From Motacilla alba alba (Eukaryota; Chordata; Aves; Passeriformes; Motacillidae): a DNA stretch of 64,000 bases. The notes beneath the pieces were generated by a model. That model was not told the origin of the DNA and did no database searches. It saw only the letters and a list, made by a program, of their open reading frames with translations. The first letter of the stretch is position 1; each line of letters begins with the position of its first letter. Positions 25,271-38,236 of the stretch are shown here, one piece after another. The position numbers were made by a program, and so were the translations under genes. The stretch lies in NCBI RefSeq assembly GCF_015832195.1, contig NC_052020.1:6826254-6890253 (forward strand). The letters are read 5' to 3'.

Positions 25271-28200
25271 CCAAAACTTTATGCTAATGATCCCCAAATT
25301 TCTTTTACACTCATGATCAACTCAATGTTTTTCAAAGATCCTCCCTTACATCAAACTTTACACAGAAATCTTGAAAAGTAAATGTTACTGGCTTAGTGGA
25401 GGTCTGCAGACCAGCTTGGTTTAAGGATGTGCATGTAATAGTCTTCATGACTTGGACCCAAACCCAGCAGTTTAGGGTGGAGGAACCCAACAGTGAACTT
25501 TTAAATAAATGGCAAATTTACCTCCAAAATATTTGTAGGACATGAAAAGGGCAGTTAAGTGAAGTGTAAATGTTCTCTTGGTCATCTTTCGTCTGCTACT
25601 TTCACACAAGTCGTGACCAGCTTCATTACTACCAACATCTCACAGTTCTTGCCCAGCTGAGTAAGATGAGCCTCTCTCTAGCCAAAAAAAGGCTGTTCAG
25701 AGAACTGAGGATGGGCTGACTGGGTCCTTGGTGCCAGTGTTTGGGAGGTGGACAGCGTGTTCAGCAGACACAGACATTCACAGGAGTGTATCCTCCTTAT
25801 ACTGAAGTCCAGAGTTGGTTCAATTGCCTTAAGGAAAGCACAAGAGGCTGAAAAGGAATCAGCAGTGCTTGGTAGGGAAGGGGTTTGTAGATGAGCACCT
25901 CTTAGTTTGTGCGTCACTCAGTCTTGAGTGAAAGTGCAATTCTGGATGAATAAATGGCTCTACAAGCACCAGCCATTTTAAATTGATATTTCACAGGGCT
26001 GGTTGGTCACCTCTGCTGAAAGGCCTGGGCTTCAATGGCTGTAAATTGGGTTAGTTGCTGACTTAAGGAAGTGAAGGGTCTGTCCACTGCCATGAACCTG
26101 CAGCCCATTTCCTCTTGGTCTCAGCATTGCTGCAGTAGCATTTACAGCATGGCACATGACAAAGGATACCACGCTGGGTATCACTGAGCCTCCCCTCCCC
26201 CTCGTCCTGACTAATGTCTTTTCCGTGTGGGACCAGAATCCTGATACGCGTGACACAAACAGAGTACGTGGGAATTAGTTCCATTAAAGCCATGCCATAT
26301 GGCTCGCAGGGTGCTCTGTGATACCACTGTGCTGCCTGACAGTCTTTCCCTATGGATGGGATCAGTGCATATTCCCTGATTTGCACTCTTTTTTCAGCGT
26401 ATCAAACAGGGACAGACTTTTAATTAAAAATGACATCATCATGCTGCTGCCAGCTCGTTGCAGGCAGTCCACATATTAATGCTGCTTGTTTCAGTTTTCA
26501 ATGATCCTATTATGAATTGTAACCTCATTACACAAACCTTGCTATACAGTGGAATTTCAAATGGGGTTTTGTGGTTTTTAGAACTTAAACAGCTAGAATA
26601 AGCACAAAGGCAGTTGTGGTCAGGCAGCTTCCTCTCTTACCGCAGCAGTTGTGGAGATGCCATTCCAGTGACCACTGTTTCTACAATGAGTCAGTTTCAT
26701 TTTTAACAATTTGACTCAGTTCTCTTCAAAGGGGGCAGCATGTTATTTCTGCATGATTTTTGTGTGCATGACTCTCTGCAGAGGGGTCAGTGCCAACTTG
26801 AACCCCTTGGGATCCGGCCTTTTGGAGCGGCCTGGATTCTCCAGGTGGTGGGAGGTGTGCTCCTTAAACGCTGTAGAGCTGGGGTTGCCGGCCATACATC
26901 TGTTCTGCCAAACGTCCCCTGTGCTTTCAGCCATCTGAAAACACCATGTTAGGCACAGCTCCTTCTACTAGCGAGCCAATGCTCGAGGTAAGCAACAGTG
27001 CAGCCTTTGCAAAAGCTCCTGCAAGGAAAGTGAGGTTAAACTGTTGCCTTTCTGAAAGGAAAACATGAAATGAAAGTGCATAGATGCTTCAAAAAGTAGG
27101 GGGAGGGAAGTATAAATAGGTTAGGCAGTGGCAAGGAGTCCAGTTGCTTCTGTGCACAGTGAATTGTGACTCTCCAAACGCCTGCAAATGACTGACAGTT
27201 ACCTTCTAGAATCAATGATTAAGTAAAGAGGAATTTACGGAAGTTCGAGCTTTACCCAGCATTCAGCTGCAAGCTCTTGAAGATCATTCATGTAAATTTT
27301 ACAAACCAGGAATGCAGCAGTTTTCAATCTTAATGAAATATAAGAATGTCTTTTTTCATTCAGTATGACTCACAGTTTTGTTTTGAAGTTTTTGAGCTTC
27401 TCCTAAGGTTATGGAGTGGTCAAGCGAAGCCAAACAGGGTTTTTGAAATCAGGAAGCCTGGGCGCTGTTTCATTCAGAGAAAAAAAAGGGGAGAGCGAGA
27501 GAGGGAGGGAGGGAAAAAAGCCCTATTCCTGTGTTTGATTGAAAAATAAAACTGCTGCTCTCAGTGAACCTTTGAAGTCCCCCAGCCCAGTAATTGTTTC
27601 ACGACATTTGCAGCTTGAGGCAGCAAGAATGTTTGTGGTTGTTTTAAAGGCATCTGAGTGTGGATTCCATATGGTTTATTTTTATTTTCTTTTTTTTTCC
27701 CCTCATTTTTTTTTTCCCTTCCCCACTTGGAGCCTCAAGTTCTTGCGCATTGCCCGATACCAGGCCCTCGCCTACTCTATTTCTGCATGAACTGTTTGTG
27801 AAAGAGCTGAGTGAAGGCATTGTGGCCCTAAGATTCAAGCGTGCTTAATTCAGAGAAAATCTGTGAATGCCTGTTGAGGCAATAGTTGATTTTAGCCGCG
27901 CTTTATCGATCCTATATTTGGAGTGTGGCTTACTAAACACTGTACAGTTTGCTTTCCTGAACAAAAGACCTCTTCATATGGCCTATACTTAGGGCATGAT
28001 ACTCCAAACGCTCACTATAGAGCATAGTGCTGGCTGTCATGCTTTCAATAGGTAGTTTGCAGTGGGCCTGATAGTGAGCCATTGCAGGCAAATAAAGGGC
28101 CTGATTCACCACTGTGTTCCTCTGGTCTCAGAGCAGTGAAACTGTTTTGTTCAGCGGGACAAGCTGAATCAGATCCAAGCATTCTGAAAATATGTACTAT

Positions 28201-30701
28201 AGAACCCAGGAAATCTAAAGTCAATTTAAGGCATGCAAACTTGAAAGTGCCGTGTGTATTTGCAACTCTCCCCCACCTCACCCCCCACAAAATGCTGTCC
28301 ATTGTGTACAGTGCAATAAGTAACAACACTGATCATGTGAATCATTGCACTCCTGTCCTGAGCTTATTTATAAGTGACCACTGGCAAGTCATCTGTCTTT
28401 ACTTTGCAAAACAAAGTGCTGGAGCAAGTTATAACCAGCCAAGTGCAGAGTTTGCAGCCTGGGCTGAAGTTGTCTCTGATAACAGGGGAACTTGCTCATT
28501 TACAGTCAGGGAAGTTCTGCTGAAGACCAGCAGTAACCTTTTGGTCTGGTGTGGAACCAGCTGCAGCCACAGAGGAATTGAACCTACTCAGTTAGGAAGA
28601 GAGAGTCAGACTAGAGGGCACTACAGACTTCATCCAGAGTGGCCCTCCAGTTGCTTGGAGAGACTAAATGACTTCCAGCTCTTAGAGTCTGATATGGTTA
28701 TCTGTGCAGTTACAGTGCTCTCACCAGGGTGACACCAATCCCAGGGGCCTGAGTGCCTTAAATCCCTTTTGAAGGGTTTAATGGGACAGTCCTGCTCAGG
28801 GAGGCTCCATCTATGTTTGTGAGTAGTGCAGCGTTACAGGAACAGATCTACAGAACCAACCAGCTGGTGCCAAGGTCCAAGCTGTCCACTCTGGACTTGG
28901 GACTGGCCACAGGCAGCAATCTCATGTGAGGGCTCGATGGCCACTGTTGGTTGGACAGCATTAGTGCCCCTCCAGTTTTGTGTGCCTGAAAGAAACTGGG
29001 CTCCTGCTCTTGGTGTGATGGGAATCAAAAGGTGGTAATTGGAGATATTTGAAGGAAGAGGTTCTCTCACAAGCAGGCTTCCAACATGAACACTAATGCT
29101 CCTGAAAAAGCTGATTTTTACCACTAACCTTTTAACTGTGTGTTTTCTTTAATGAAGCAACCTGGGTGAATAAAGGATAGGCATTTGCTAAGGGGAAAAA
29201 CATATCACAGGGCTTGTATTTACCAGGAAACAGCACAGCACTGATCAGTATTTCTGTTCTCTTGGGGTCTCACAGTGTTGGAATGGCCCCTGGCATGGTT
29301 TGGGACAACCTCTACATGATTCCTCAGCAAGCCAGAGAGTTACAAAGAGTTAACCAAAGAGACATGAGCATGAAAGTTCCTTGAAGAAAAATGTTGTAAA
29401 GGCAAATTAATGTCTAATATGATCCACGTCTGTCATGTGGCTATCTCTTAGAGAGAACTCTGCTGCTGTTTTATGCTTTCACAGTACGTTATCTTCACTC
29501 TTGTCGTGTTGTCCTGTTCAGCGAGGCCTAGTGGAAATTTAGTGATGTGTAACAGAAAATTTAATTCCAAAATAGTGGAGGAGCCTCTTAGAGGGAATCA
29601 GGTGGTCCTCAGAATCAGTAGTCATGGCTGGTCTCCAGTGACAAGCCTCCACTGCAGTAAATGGTGCTTGCATGACTTTGGTCCGTGGGCTGATTTCTAA
29701 GTGCAGCCATAGCACCTGTGGGCCTGAACTGGAAAGAAAGGAAACTTTGAAGGGACAGCTTAAAAAAAAAAAACAAAAAAAACAAACAAAACCAAAAGGT
29801 ACAGAACATCAGTCTTGTCCATAATATTAGCAGGAAGGACATCTGCGCCAAAGAACTTGGTCTTTGAGAAACGGAAGTCAAAAATTGTCTGCTGCTTTTT
29901 ATGTGCCAAGCCTACAATTCACTGACCTCTTCCAACCCTGCCTTCTGAAACCAAGACCAAAGCTGGGCTAAAATCCTGAATTTCTCTGAGCTCAGGGCAC
30001 AGCTTACACTGGTGAGAGGTGTGCAAGTGAGGCAAGTCCAAGCTACAGTCACAAAAGGCTGTGGAGCACAACAGCAGCTGTAAATGCTTCCTGAGAAGTA
30101 CAAATATTTGGAGGTCCAGCCTGGGCTAAGCTTCACACCCCGCTGCTAAACAGTGGCTGAGGCAGCTCATTCAGACCTTGTCCTTTCACCAATTGTCCTT
30201 GCAAGGCTGAAGTTGGACAGGCAAACAGGGTGAGAAATAGATCAACTTAGCCAACTGGAGTCCAAGGCATAATTAACGGGGCTAAATCATCATCACCAGG
30301 CAAGCGCTAAACTTGTAACTCAAATTGCAAAAATGGTTGTCCCAGGGGAAATGGAGTATTTGTAATATTTGCTGAATTCAGAATGTTCTAGGAAAGAGAG
30401 AGTCCTGTTTCAGCAGTTCTCATTCTATTCATGCCAATCATGCACTTAATAAAAATCATAAATGATATTATAAATTACAGCAGCATTTGTGAGATGGGTA
30501 TCCATAAGGGCTGAAAGGAAAAGTCTGGTGTGGCCACAAATGGCCATTGTCCCATTGGGATGCTGCTGAAGAGGTACCAGTTCAGTGGGTGGCTGAAATC
30601 TTGAAAACTAGGTTAGTTTGCTGAAAGCTTTGCTAATTACAGGGCAACAGTTTCATAACTGTATGTCTGACCTTACATCCAGAGGAAAAATACACATTTT
30701 G
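25271..30701. other. Non-coding stretch including the longest open frame
   Basis: The longest frame of the window lies here: 28082..28732 (+), 216 codons. Its translation has no signal peptide, repeated motif or domain I know, and no promoter or splice signals were convincing. A purine tract lies at about 27475..27515, T-rich runs at about 27689..27720, and an A/CAAA tract at about 29762..29797. The piece near 28105 (gggcctgattcaccactg) recalls an ancient amniote repeat but is too short to name. Confidence 0.5.
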
Positions 30702-31258
30702 TAGAATGGTGTGGTTTGGAAGGGGCCTTAAAGATCTAAAGTTGCTCAAAGCTCATCCAACTTGGCTTTGGACATTTCCAGGAATGCATGGGGCATTCAC
30801 AGCTCCTCCTGGACAACCTGTCATGATGCATCACCACCCTCACAGTAAAAGAATTTCTTCTTAGTATGTTATCTAAACCCACTGTCTCTCAGTTTAAAGT
30901 CATTCTCTCTTGTCCTGTCACTCCATGCCCTTGCAAGAAGTCCCTCTCCAACTCTCTTGTAGTCCTTTAGATACTGGAAGAGGCTCTGAGGTCTTCCTGG
31001 AATCTTCTTTTCTCCAGGCTAGACTGCCCCAACTTTCTCAGCCTTCATAGGAGAGGTGCTCCATCCCTCTGATGATCTTTGGGGCCTCCCCTGGACTTGC
31101 TCCGACAGGTCCATGCCTTCTTATGCTGGGAGCCCCAGAGCTCTATCCAGTTGGGGTCTCATGAGAGCAGAGTGAAAGGGAGGTACCACTCCCTAGACCT
31201 GCCAGCTGTGGTTTTTTTGGTGAGCCCAGGATATGGCTGACTTTCTGGGATATGTTAC
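30702..31258 (-). mobile_element. CR1 LINE 3' end, minus orientation, 5'-truncated
   Basis: The plus strand follows the reverse complement of the avian CR1 3' end block by block: 'agaatggtgtggtttggaag', 'ttgctcaaagctcatccaac', 'caccaccctcacagtaaaag', 'atgcccttgcaagaagtccc', 'ggagaggtgctcc', 'ccccagagctctatccag', 'ggtctcatgagagcag' and 'gcccaggatatggctgac'. These correspond to the 3' UTR and the end of ORF2 (reverse transcriptase polyprotein). About 60 bp expected after 'aaagatct' are missing. Frameshifts and stops leave no coding ability. It is the better preserved of the CR1 pieces here, so probably the younger insertion. Ends are good to about 10 bp. Confidence 0.93.
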
Positions 31259-34200
31259 TTTTAGGTTCTGCATGGCTTGGAATGAGTTAGTTGATAGAGA
31301 GCAATGCTTCAGAGAAGAGCCCTTGAAGTCACATCCATTTTAATTGGTGTGGTTTAATTATTTTGCTGTATTTGAGGATAATCTAACTACCCCGTAGAAG
31401 AGATCTGAAAAAGCTGTGGGAGCTCCACTGTGGTTGGGCAAGCTAGGAAATGTCTTACAAAAGGCACCCTGTATCTGACAAGACTAGACTACATTTGCTT
31501 GCTGTTTTAAATGCCATGAATTTTTGCATTCCTTTGAATTAATGATTCTTCTTTTAACATCAAAGGGGAATAGAGGACATTTTTACTTTTAACAGTTCTG
31601 TGCTGTAATAGTTATCCCATTTCTCCAATGACACATTCCTCAGGGTTTTGAAACTGCAAAAGGGAATCCAGCTAAGTGTAGTTTTATACCTCTGGTTCTC
31701 TATTTTCTGAGGCTGGGTCAAGTCCTGCAGGGTGCTGTCTCTGACTCCCACTGGTTGCACCTCAGATTGATGGGGAGTTGAAGACACCTTGCAGAATCTG
31801 TCCTTGGTGATCCTTGCAGAGGTTGGTTTGCCACGCGGGTTGCAGAAATGCGTTCCAACGAAGGCCTTGGATTAGAGAATCCCTGACTCAAGAATTTTGG
31901 GTTTACATCCAAATGCTGTAGCTGACTTCTTTCTCTAAAACTGGCCAGGCAGGACGTAAGCATTTTCTTCAGCGTGGGAAAGTTCATTTCAGTTCCAGTT
32001 CACCTTTCGCAGTGCAAACCCAGTCCTATTGAAGGGTGAATTTTTTGCCCTTCAGAAACCGTGGTGGTTCATTTATGTGAAACATTTTGATGAGCACTTA
32101 GATTTAAGGTGACTCTCTTAGATTTCATGGAGCTCTCCGTGGCTCAGTCTCTCTGTACTCGGCATAGCTGTGCCATCCTTCTTCTCCAAACCCGCTCACA
32201 AAATTTTCCTTTCAGTTACAGTTTCAGCATCAGTTTCTCCTAATCTCACTATGAGAGGGTTCCAAAAGTGACATTTTAGAGACTTGAGGAAATAAAAATA
32301 TGATTTTTTTTTCTCATCTGCATGTTGACAGAATAAGTGGGAACTCAGGTTATTTCATCTGCTTCAAGTCTTCTGTGACACTTTTATACATTCTCTAGTT
32401 CTGTATCCCAAATGAAAGCAAAATCTATTAAGAAAAAAAATTAAATCCAGTTTCTAATCTGAGTCTGCAAGTCCTTGGAAATTAGGAGTGCTGAACAGGT
32501 CGTATAAATAATGTAGATGACTTAATTAGATAATCTAATCGCATTTTAAATTAATTATTTGAAATAACATTGCAACTGCAATATTCAGGTATATCCATTT
32601 TATCCCTTGAAACTTCCTTACACAAGAAACCTCATCTCCATGATTACCCACTGCAGTTTTTATGTTCTGGGGTGCTCACCTCAGCTTCCCCTGCCTCTTT
32701 CTCAGCCTTTGGCCATCTCTGGGAGGTCCATAACCTCATGTCCTTGTCTGGGATTGGCTTTTACCTCTCTACCCCGAGTTCTCAGTCTGTTTCTGTGTTT
32801 GAGAGCTCACGGGGCTATCTGGGGACTCATTTGTTCTGATGTGGAGGGTTTGGGAGGCAGCAGGTACTGGCTACCCTTTTCCTGACCTTGATCAATCTGT
32901 ATGTGAGGAGCAGGGTCTGGGGCTTCCTGCCCCTGACAGCTGCACCCTGGACAGTAGCAAAAAGAATGATAGAGCTGGAGAAGGCCAGGGAAGGAAGTTT
33001 ATGCAGCATGGAAGAGTCATATCCTGAGGAAATTGAGTGGAAGATGTGTGTATAATTATATAGATAAATATAAACTTTTATATTTAAAGAATTAAGAGCA
33101 CCAAGTAGAAACAAGAATAGGTCTGATGAGGGAGAAGATGTAAGTTAACAATGGCAGCAAGCCCAGGGTCACTTTCTGAAGACAAGGAGATGACTGGGAG
33201 CAGGGAATTGTGAAGAAGTGCATTTTCTGTAGGGTTTTTTTTTTTTATCTTAAACCAATTTGCAACCATAAAGTCAAGTGTACCACTGGCCTGTATTGAC
33301 AGTGGAGTTAATACAGTTAAACCAGTTTTGTTTCTTCTCTCCCATACCCCTTTTTGGTGTGGGTGTAATCTCTAATTAACCCCCGAGCCTGCAGCTTGGT
33401 TCCGTGTGGGGCCCTCCAAACTTCAGCTGGGGCTGAGGTTTCTCCACGTGGGAGCTGAGAGGAAGCAAGAAGGCAGAGTCCCTGTTGCACAGGTGCGTGT
33501 CTCTCTGTCAGCACTGGCTGCCTGAGCACTTTAACATCCTCCTTCCAAAGTACAGCGTGAGGTCATCTTCCCAAAGATGACCCAACACAGAAGAACACCT
33601 GTGCCTGGTGTTCTGCAGAGATTTGATAATGGCAGAGCCACTCGCGGGCACAGCATCCACAGCGCGTGCGGGGAGCTGCTGCAGGAGGCCAAACGTGGGG
33701 CGGTCACAGGGGACAGAAAATGACCCCAGGTTTTGTGGCATAAGGAGTTAACTCACGTGCATCCACAGAAAAGTGTGGGATGGAGACTGTCAATGGGAAA
33801 TGAGGGTCCAGGCTGGGAAATGAAGGAAGCCGTTGCCAGACAATCTGGTTTGGCCATAATTCTTGCAGCTGGGGCTTGCAGGTTTCTGGGTTGCCTGCAA
33901 AGTTTTTAGTGTCTTGCCTAGGTCCAGGTGCTCTTGGAGGCTTGTGCATGAAGAATCCTCAAGATACTCAACTTGTGCTGGTCTGGGGTCAGCATTAGGT
34001 GTGTTTGCACATTTACACACTGAGTTTTAATTTTAGCAGTTCTGAGAGAGAAAGGACAAAGCTAAGATCACTGCAATTTGGAGTCAGATCTAGCCAGCAG
34101 TAGGTGTTTTTTCCTAATTGAGGGGAATTTTTCTATATTGCTCTGCTTGCTATTTTAGAGGGATTTTTCATAATACTTGACCTGGGGTGTTGCCATATGT

Positions 34201-35561
34201 GCTGTTTCAGGATGGTGTCACTGCCACTGCTTAGATTTTTATTGTTCTTTCTAAATAGCTAGATGGAACAGGTTGCTTTCAGAATTTGGTGGTGGTGAAG
34301 CCAAAGAAAATTTCCCTGTGTAAGCACCTGGGGAACAACCTTTTGGATGTCAAATTTAAGCCTGAACTGATGTAAATCATGAGTAAATATACTGAAGCCA
34401 TCAGAGTTCATTCAATGTAAAGCCATAAGGTAGGGTCATTGTCTCTGAGTGGCTGTGTACGTGCCAAAAGACAACATGATCTAAGTGTGTCTTGCACTTT
34501 TTCAAAAATATTTGAAGCTGCAAAAGTTCTCAGAGAAAACTGCTGAATGAAAATAATTTGAGGAAGGAAATCTGCAGAGCAATTTACTTCTTCATGGTTC
34601 CTTTTCAATTAGAAACACTTTTGACTATTTGGGTCTTCATTTCCAAGGATGCATTTTTCTCTGTCTGATAGCTGGTTCTGAAATTTCAAAAGTGAAATAC
34701 AGCAAGTGGGAAGGCATGGGAAGACAGCAAAATTGTTTTTAAGTGTGGAGGAACTGAAAAGGTTTTCAATAATCTGGTATCATTTCAGCAGTGTTCTCTT
34801 TCTAAGGATGCCTTGGAATTAAAGAAAGGAAATATTTACATTATAATTATATTTCTGTTTATTTAATTAAGTTATTAAGCAGATCTGGCATACAGAGGCA
34901 ACTCCCTTTGGTCCTAATTGTTTCTCCTAATGTTGCAGTTGCAGCGTTACTGAAAGAATTCGGCAAAGAAAGGCCTGCCATCTCTGTCAGGATGCAGCAG
35001 GAGGGCTGGGGGGGATTTGTTCCATGGGAAAGAGAGGCACTGAAACGGATTGCTCAGCTGCCCCCTCTGAAAGACAGCAAAGCAATTTCACAAAACGAGA
35101 CAGGAGTCTGCAGAGGGGGGTGGGGACGGCGGCTTCCATCCGAAAACTCTCCCTAGTTACTGAACAGTTTACATAGGTCTGTGTATGAAGAGATTTTTTC
35201 CAATCTTTCCACAAAGCTTTCTAGAATAGTAATTTTTATGTCAGGATATTTATATTAAGACGCCCGCAAAGCCACAGTCAACTTTCCATGCATGTAACTT
35301 GCATGGATCCATATAGAAAGTTTCCATTAAAATACAGCACTGACTGTTGTATTTACTGCTTGGGCTTTAATTTTTACTTAGATATTTGTTTCTTTCTCTG
35401 TTAGGTTTTCTTTCCTGAAGACCCTTTTCCCACTCAGGAAATCACCATAAAGATGACTGTAAGGATAAAGAGCAAAAGGAATATGCAATTGTGGGTGCCA
35501 AATATGTATATAACTGCACAAGCACTGTTTCACTTTTTAAAAACAAATTTTCTTTGCTTAA

Positions 35562-35570
<9 letters not shown>

Positions 35571-35600
<30 letters not shown>
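35571..35600. repeat. (TA)15 microsatellite
   Basis: Fifteen uninterrupted TA units follow a short tgtg run and are followed by tgtattttt. Such perfect dinucleotide arrays are usually length-polymorphic. Confidence 0.97.
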
Positions 35601-35605
<5 letters not shown>

Positions 35606-36011
35606 TTTTCATTTATTTTACGAATTCTGGGCTGAAGAATTGATGTGCTTCCCCTTTCTTCTTATGGCTCAAGATCTCTGAAATACAATGATGCATATTT
35701 ACTTGTTTGTCTGTCTATCTGTGCATTGCATTCGATCAAGTCAGTTATCCTCATGCTCATACTAGAGCTTCCCATGGAGTATTCAAAGTTCTTAAAGGCT
35801 TCTGGTTTAATGTTCTTCCCAACTTATCAGAAGAATTTATGTTCATTTTTGTGAAAGTACTCAACTGGTGTGATTTACCAAATAGGAAACAAAAGCTTTT
35901 GAAACGTCCTTTTTTAGGAGGAAGGTTAAAGAGTTTAAAAATCTCATGGAAGTCTGTATGTAAATGGTATGACTTACAAACCCCTTCAAAAATTCCCACT
36001 CAGTGGTTGAT

Positions 36012-36030
36012 GGGGGGGGGGGGGGTGGGG
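36012..36030. repeat. G14 homopolymer with flanking G4
   Basis: Fourteen consecutive G residues (36012..36025) are followed by t and gggg. This is unusual in an AT-rich region and could form a G-quadruplex on the plus strand. Homopolymer length is prone to sequencing error. Confidence 0.9.
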
Positions 36031-37639
36031 CATGAGGGAGGAGAGGGATTGGCTTTGAAATATCTCCAGAAAAGTAGATTAATGATTAAGAAATAAGGAA
36101 ATAGCAGAATGGATGGGCATATGGGCATTTTCCACTAGGCAGCTGTGTTATTTTAGAGAAGAAATAAAAACTTTCTGGTAACTTCTAAGGGTTCACTGAA
36201 GATGTGCAGCGAGCCATGAGGTGCCTTTGGTTCTAATACAGGAATCTTTTGGGAGGGCACGGATGAAATCTGTTGAGTGTCATTAATAACATGGATTTCT
36301 TTTCTTCTGCTTATGCTTATTCCCCTACTGGAGCAAGGGTAGGTGAAGCAGGGATCCATGAAGGGATTGTCAAATAGTTTTCCTGGCACTTAGGCAGGTG
36401 GCCAAGAGCCATAGCCTGCAGAAAGGCTTGGTGGCACCCAGCACAGCTACCTCATGGAGTGATGGTGTAGGACAGAGGATTAGACCCACCTCTGCTGAAA
36501 ATGAACTTTCAGCCTGTTTCAGTCCTCTGAAATCCCTTCCCAGGTACAGGGCGCTCTTGGTGTCAGGGGTGAGTGCATATCCTGTTACACTGTGATGGGA
36601 GATCATCCATGCTCCCCCTGGGACACATCCAGGCTGAGGATGGTGGAGCCAGCCACTTTGCCCATCCCCTCACCTCCCAGTCCAGTGCCTGTTTATTAAA
36701 ACATCTTGGGAGCCGTGATGGTATGCAGATTAAAACTCATGCGTGGTTTAAAAGCAGCAGTGAAAATCATCACAAGACCAGGCATTAACTTTGTGAGAAT
36801 GCTGCTCAGACTTGAAGAGAACTTCAGCTTCTCTTTCAGTGAGGCTGAGACCATGGCCCTGTTTAGAGCCAAAGAGGAGCCAACAGAGCTTTTTGTCCCA
36901 AAAAGCTGCACGTTCCTCGGCCTCCAGCTACTACGGCCTATGAGGGATGCAGTAATATGGAGAGGGGATTGAAAACAAGTGCAACTGCAATCTTCTGAGA
37001 CTGAGCTTTACTCCCTTTTCCTGTTGTGGGGCTGTTCAATTGCTTTAGGGTGAGCACGAGGGACTGGATCTAAGGGTTTCCCATTTAAGCAGCTCTGCTA
37101 CCACCCAAGTGACAGCTGCCCGCTTGGCTGGGAGTGTGGCATCCAGTAGTAGGAGAAACTTCTTGTTCCAGCTGGCACTTTCTTATCTAACAGTCAGAGC
37201 TTTGTAAGTGTGGACAGCTGCAGTTTCAGAAATTGGCTCTATCTGTATCAATTGGATTTGTGAAGTCAGTGAAAGGGCATGAGGCAGATTCATGGGATTT
37301 CCTGTTAGTATTAGCAAATGGAATCTACTGCAGAATTTTAAAAGAATAGGAGACTCAGTCAGTGGTGCTTAAATGAGGCCTGTGGTTAGGGAAGGCTACC
37401 AAAGAGCAAAACCACTGGTCAGTGAATGTGCTGGGCATGATTTCCAGGGATCTTAAACCCTCTTGAGACTAGGGCAAGGAATAGCTCCAGTGTGTCTGTG
37501 CACGCTGGAGGGCAGAGGGACGGTCAGGAAGCAGGTGGTGCGTTGGGTTGAGATGGATGGTCAGCCTGTGATGCAGCAGCTTCACCTCTGGAGAAGTGTG
37601 CGCAAGGAATGGCAGGAATGTGGAGCCTCGGCAGGGCTC

Positions 37640-37745
37640 GGCAGTGGCTCTGCCGGGACCTGCAAGTTCTCCTCCCACCTCTGCCATGGGTTTGCTGCGT
37701 AGCCCAGAGCAAGTCACATACCTTCCCTTTCCCCGTCTCCTTCCC
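37640..37745 (+). repeat. MIR-like SINE scrap, plus orientation
   Basis: The blocks 'cctctgccatgggtttgctg', 'gcccagagcaagtcacatac' and 'cttccctttccccgtctcc' align in order with the MIR sequence for 'ctctgccacttactagctgtgtgaccttgggcaagt' and 'cctcagtttcc'. Only about 100 bp are recognisable. Boundaries are approximate and a related tRNA-SINE is possible. Confidence 0.5.
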
Positions 37746-38204
37746 AGCCTCCTGTGGGCTTGATCCTGCTGGAAGCGGGAGGAGTTCTGCAGAGGCACAG
37801 TTATGTAACAGCGCAGAAACAAAAAGCCTGTGCTGAACTTCCACTCCCTTTTCTGCTCCTGTGGGATGGGGGAGGGAAGAAATCACTCAAACGTTCCTGT
37901 TTACTCCTTAAATATTTCTGTGGGTACTGTATAGGATTTCCCCGGGCTGTACCAGATGGGCTATGAGGGAAATCATTGGCAATGCTTTGGCTTAGCTGGG
38001 GGTTTCCTGAGTTTCAAAATCACCAGTTTGCAACAGTTTTTCTTATCCTACTTGCTTGGCTGGGACTGAACTGCTGTAAAGCCAATACTGCAACACCAGA
38101 TGTTGTTCATACCAGCACAGGTATTTTCCTGGCTTTTGCATTTGCTATCTATATGTCTGTGTGTGAGTAAGAAAGTTCATTTAGCCCCTTGAGATATTTG
38201 CACC

Positions 38205-38232
<28 letters not shown>
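38205..38232. repeat. A28 homopolymer
   Basis: Twenty-eight A residues follow gcacc and precede gagggatg. It could be the tail of a retroposed sequence on the plus strand, but I recognise no element body upstream and no target-site duplication. Confidence 0.95.

Positions 38233-38236
<4 letters not shown>

Larger units (their letters stand above)
31259..37639. other. Non-coding stretch with microsatellites and TAAT-rich pockets
   Basis: No frame exceeds 129 codons and none is recognisable. AT-rich pockets with clustered homeodomain-type words lie at about 32515..32575 and 34835..34880. A small GC-richer pocket lies at about 33630..33720. The (TA)15 and G14 tracts are listed separately. No mobile element was recognised. 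Confidence 0.55.

Noticed and set aside
38205..38232. A28 run as the tail of a processed retrogene
   Set aside because: No recognisable gene-derived sequence, polyadenylation signal or target-site duplication lies upstream.
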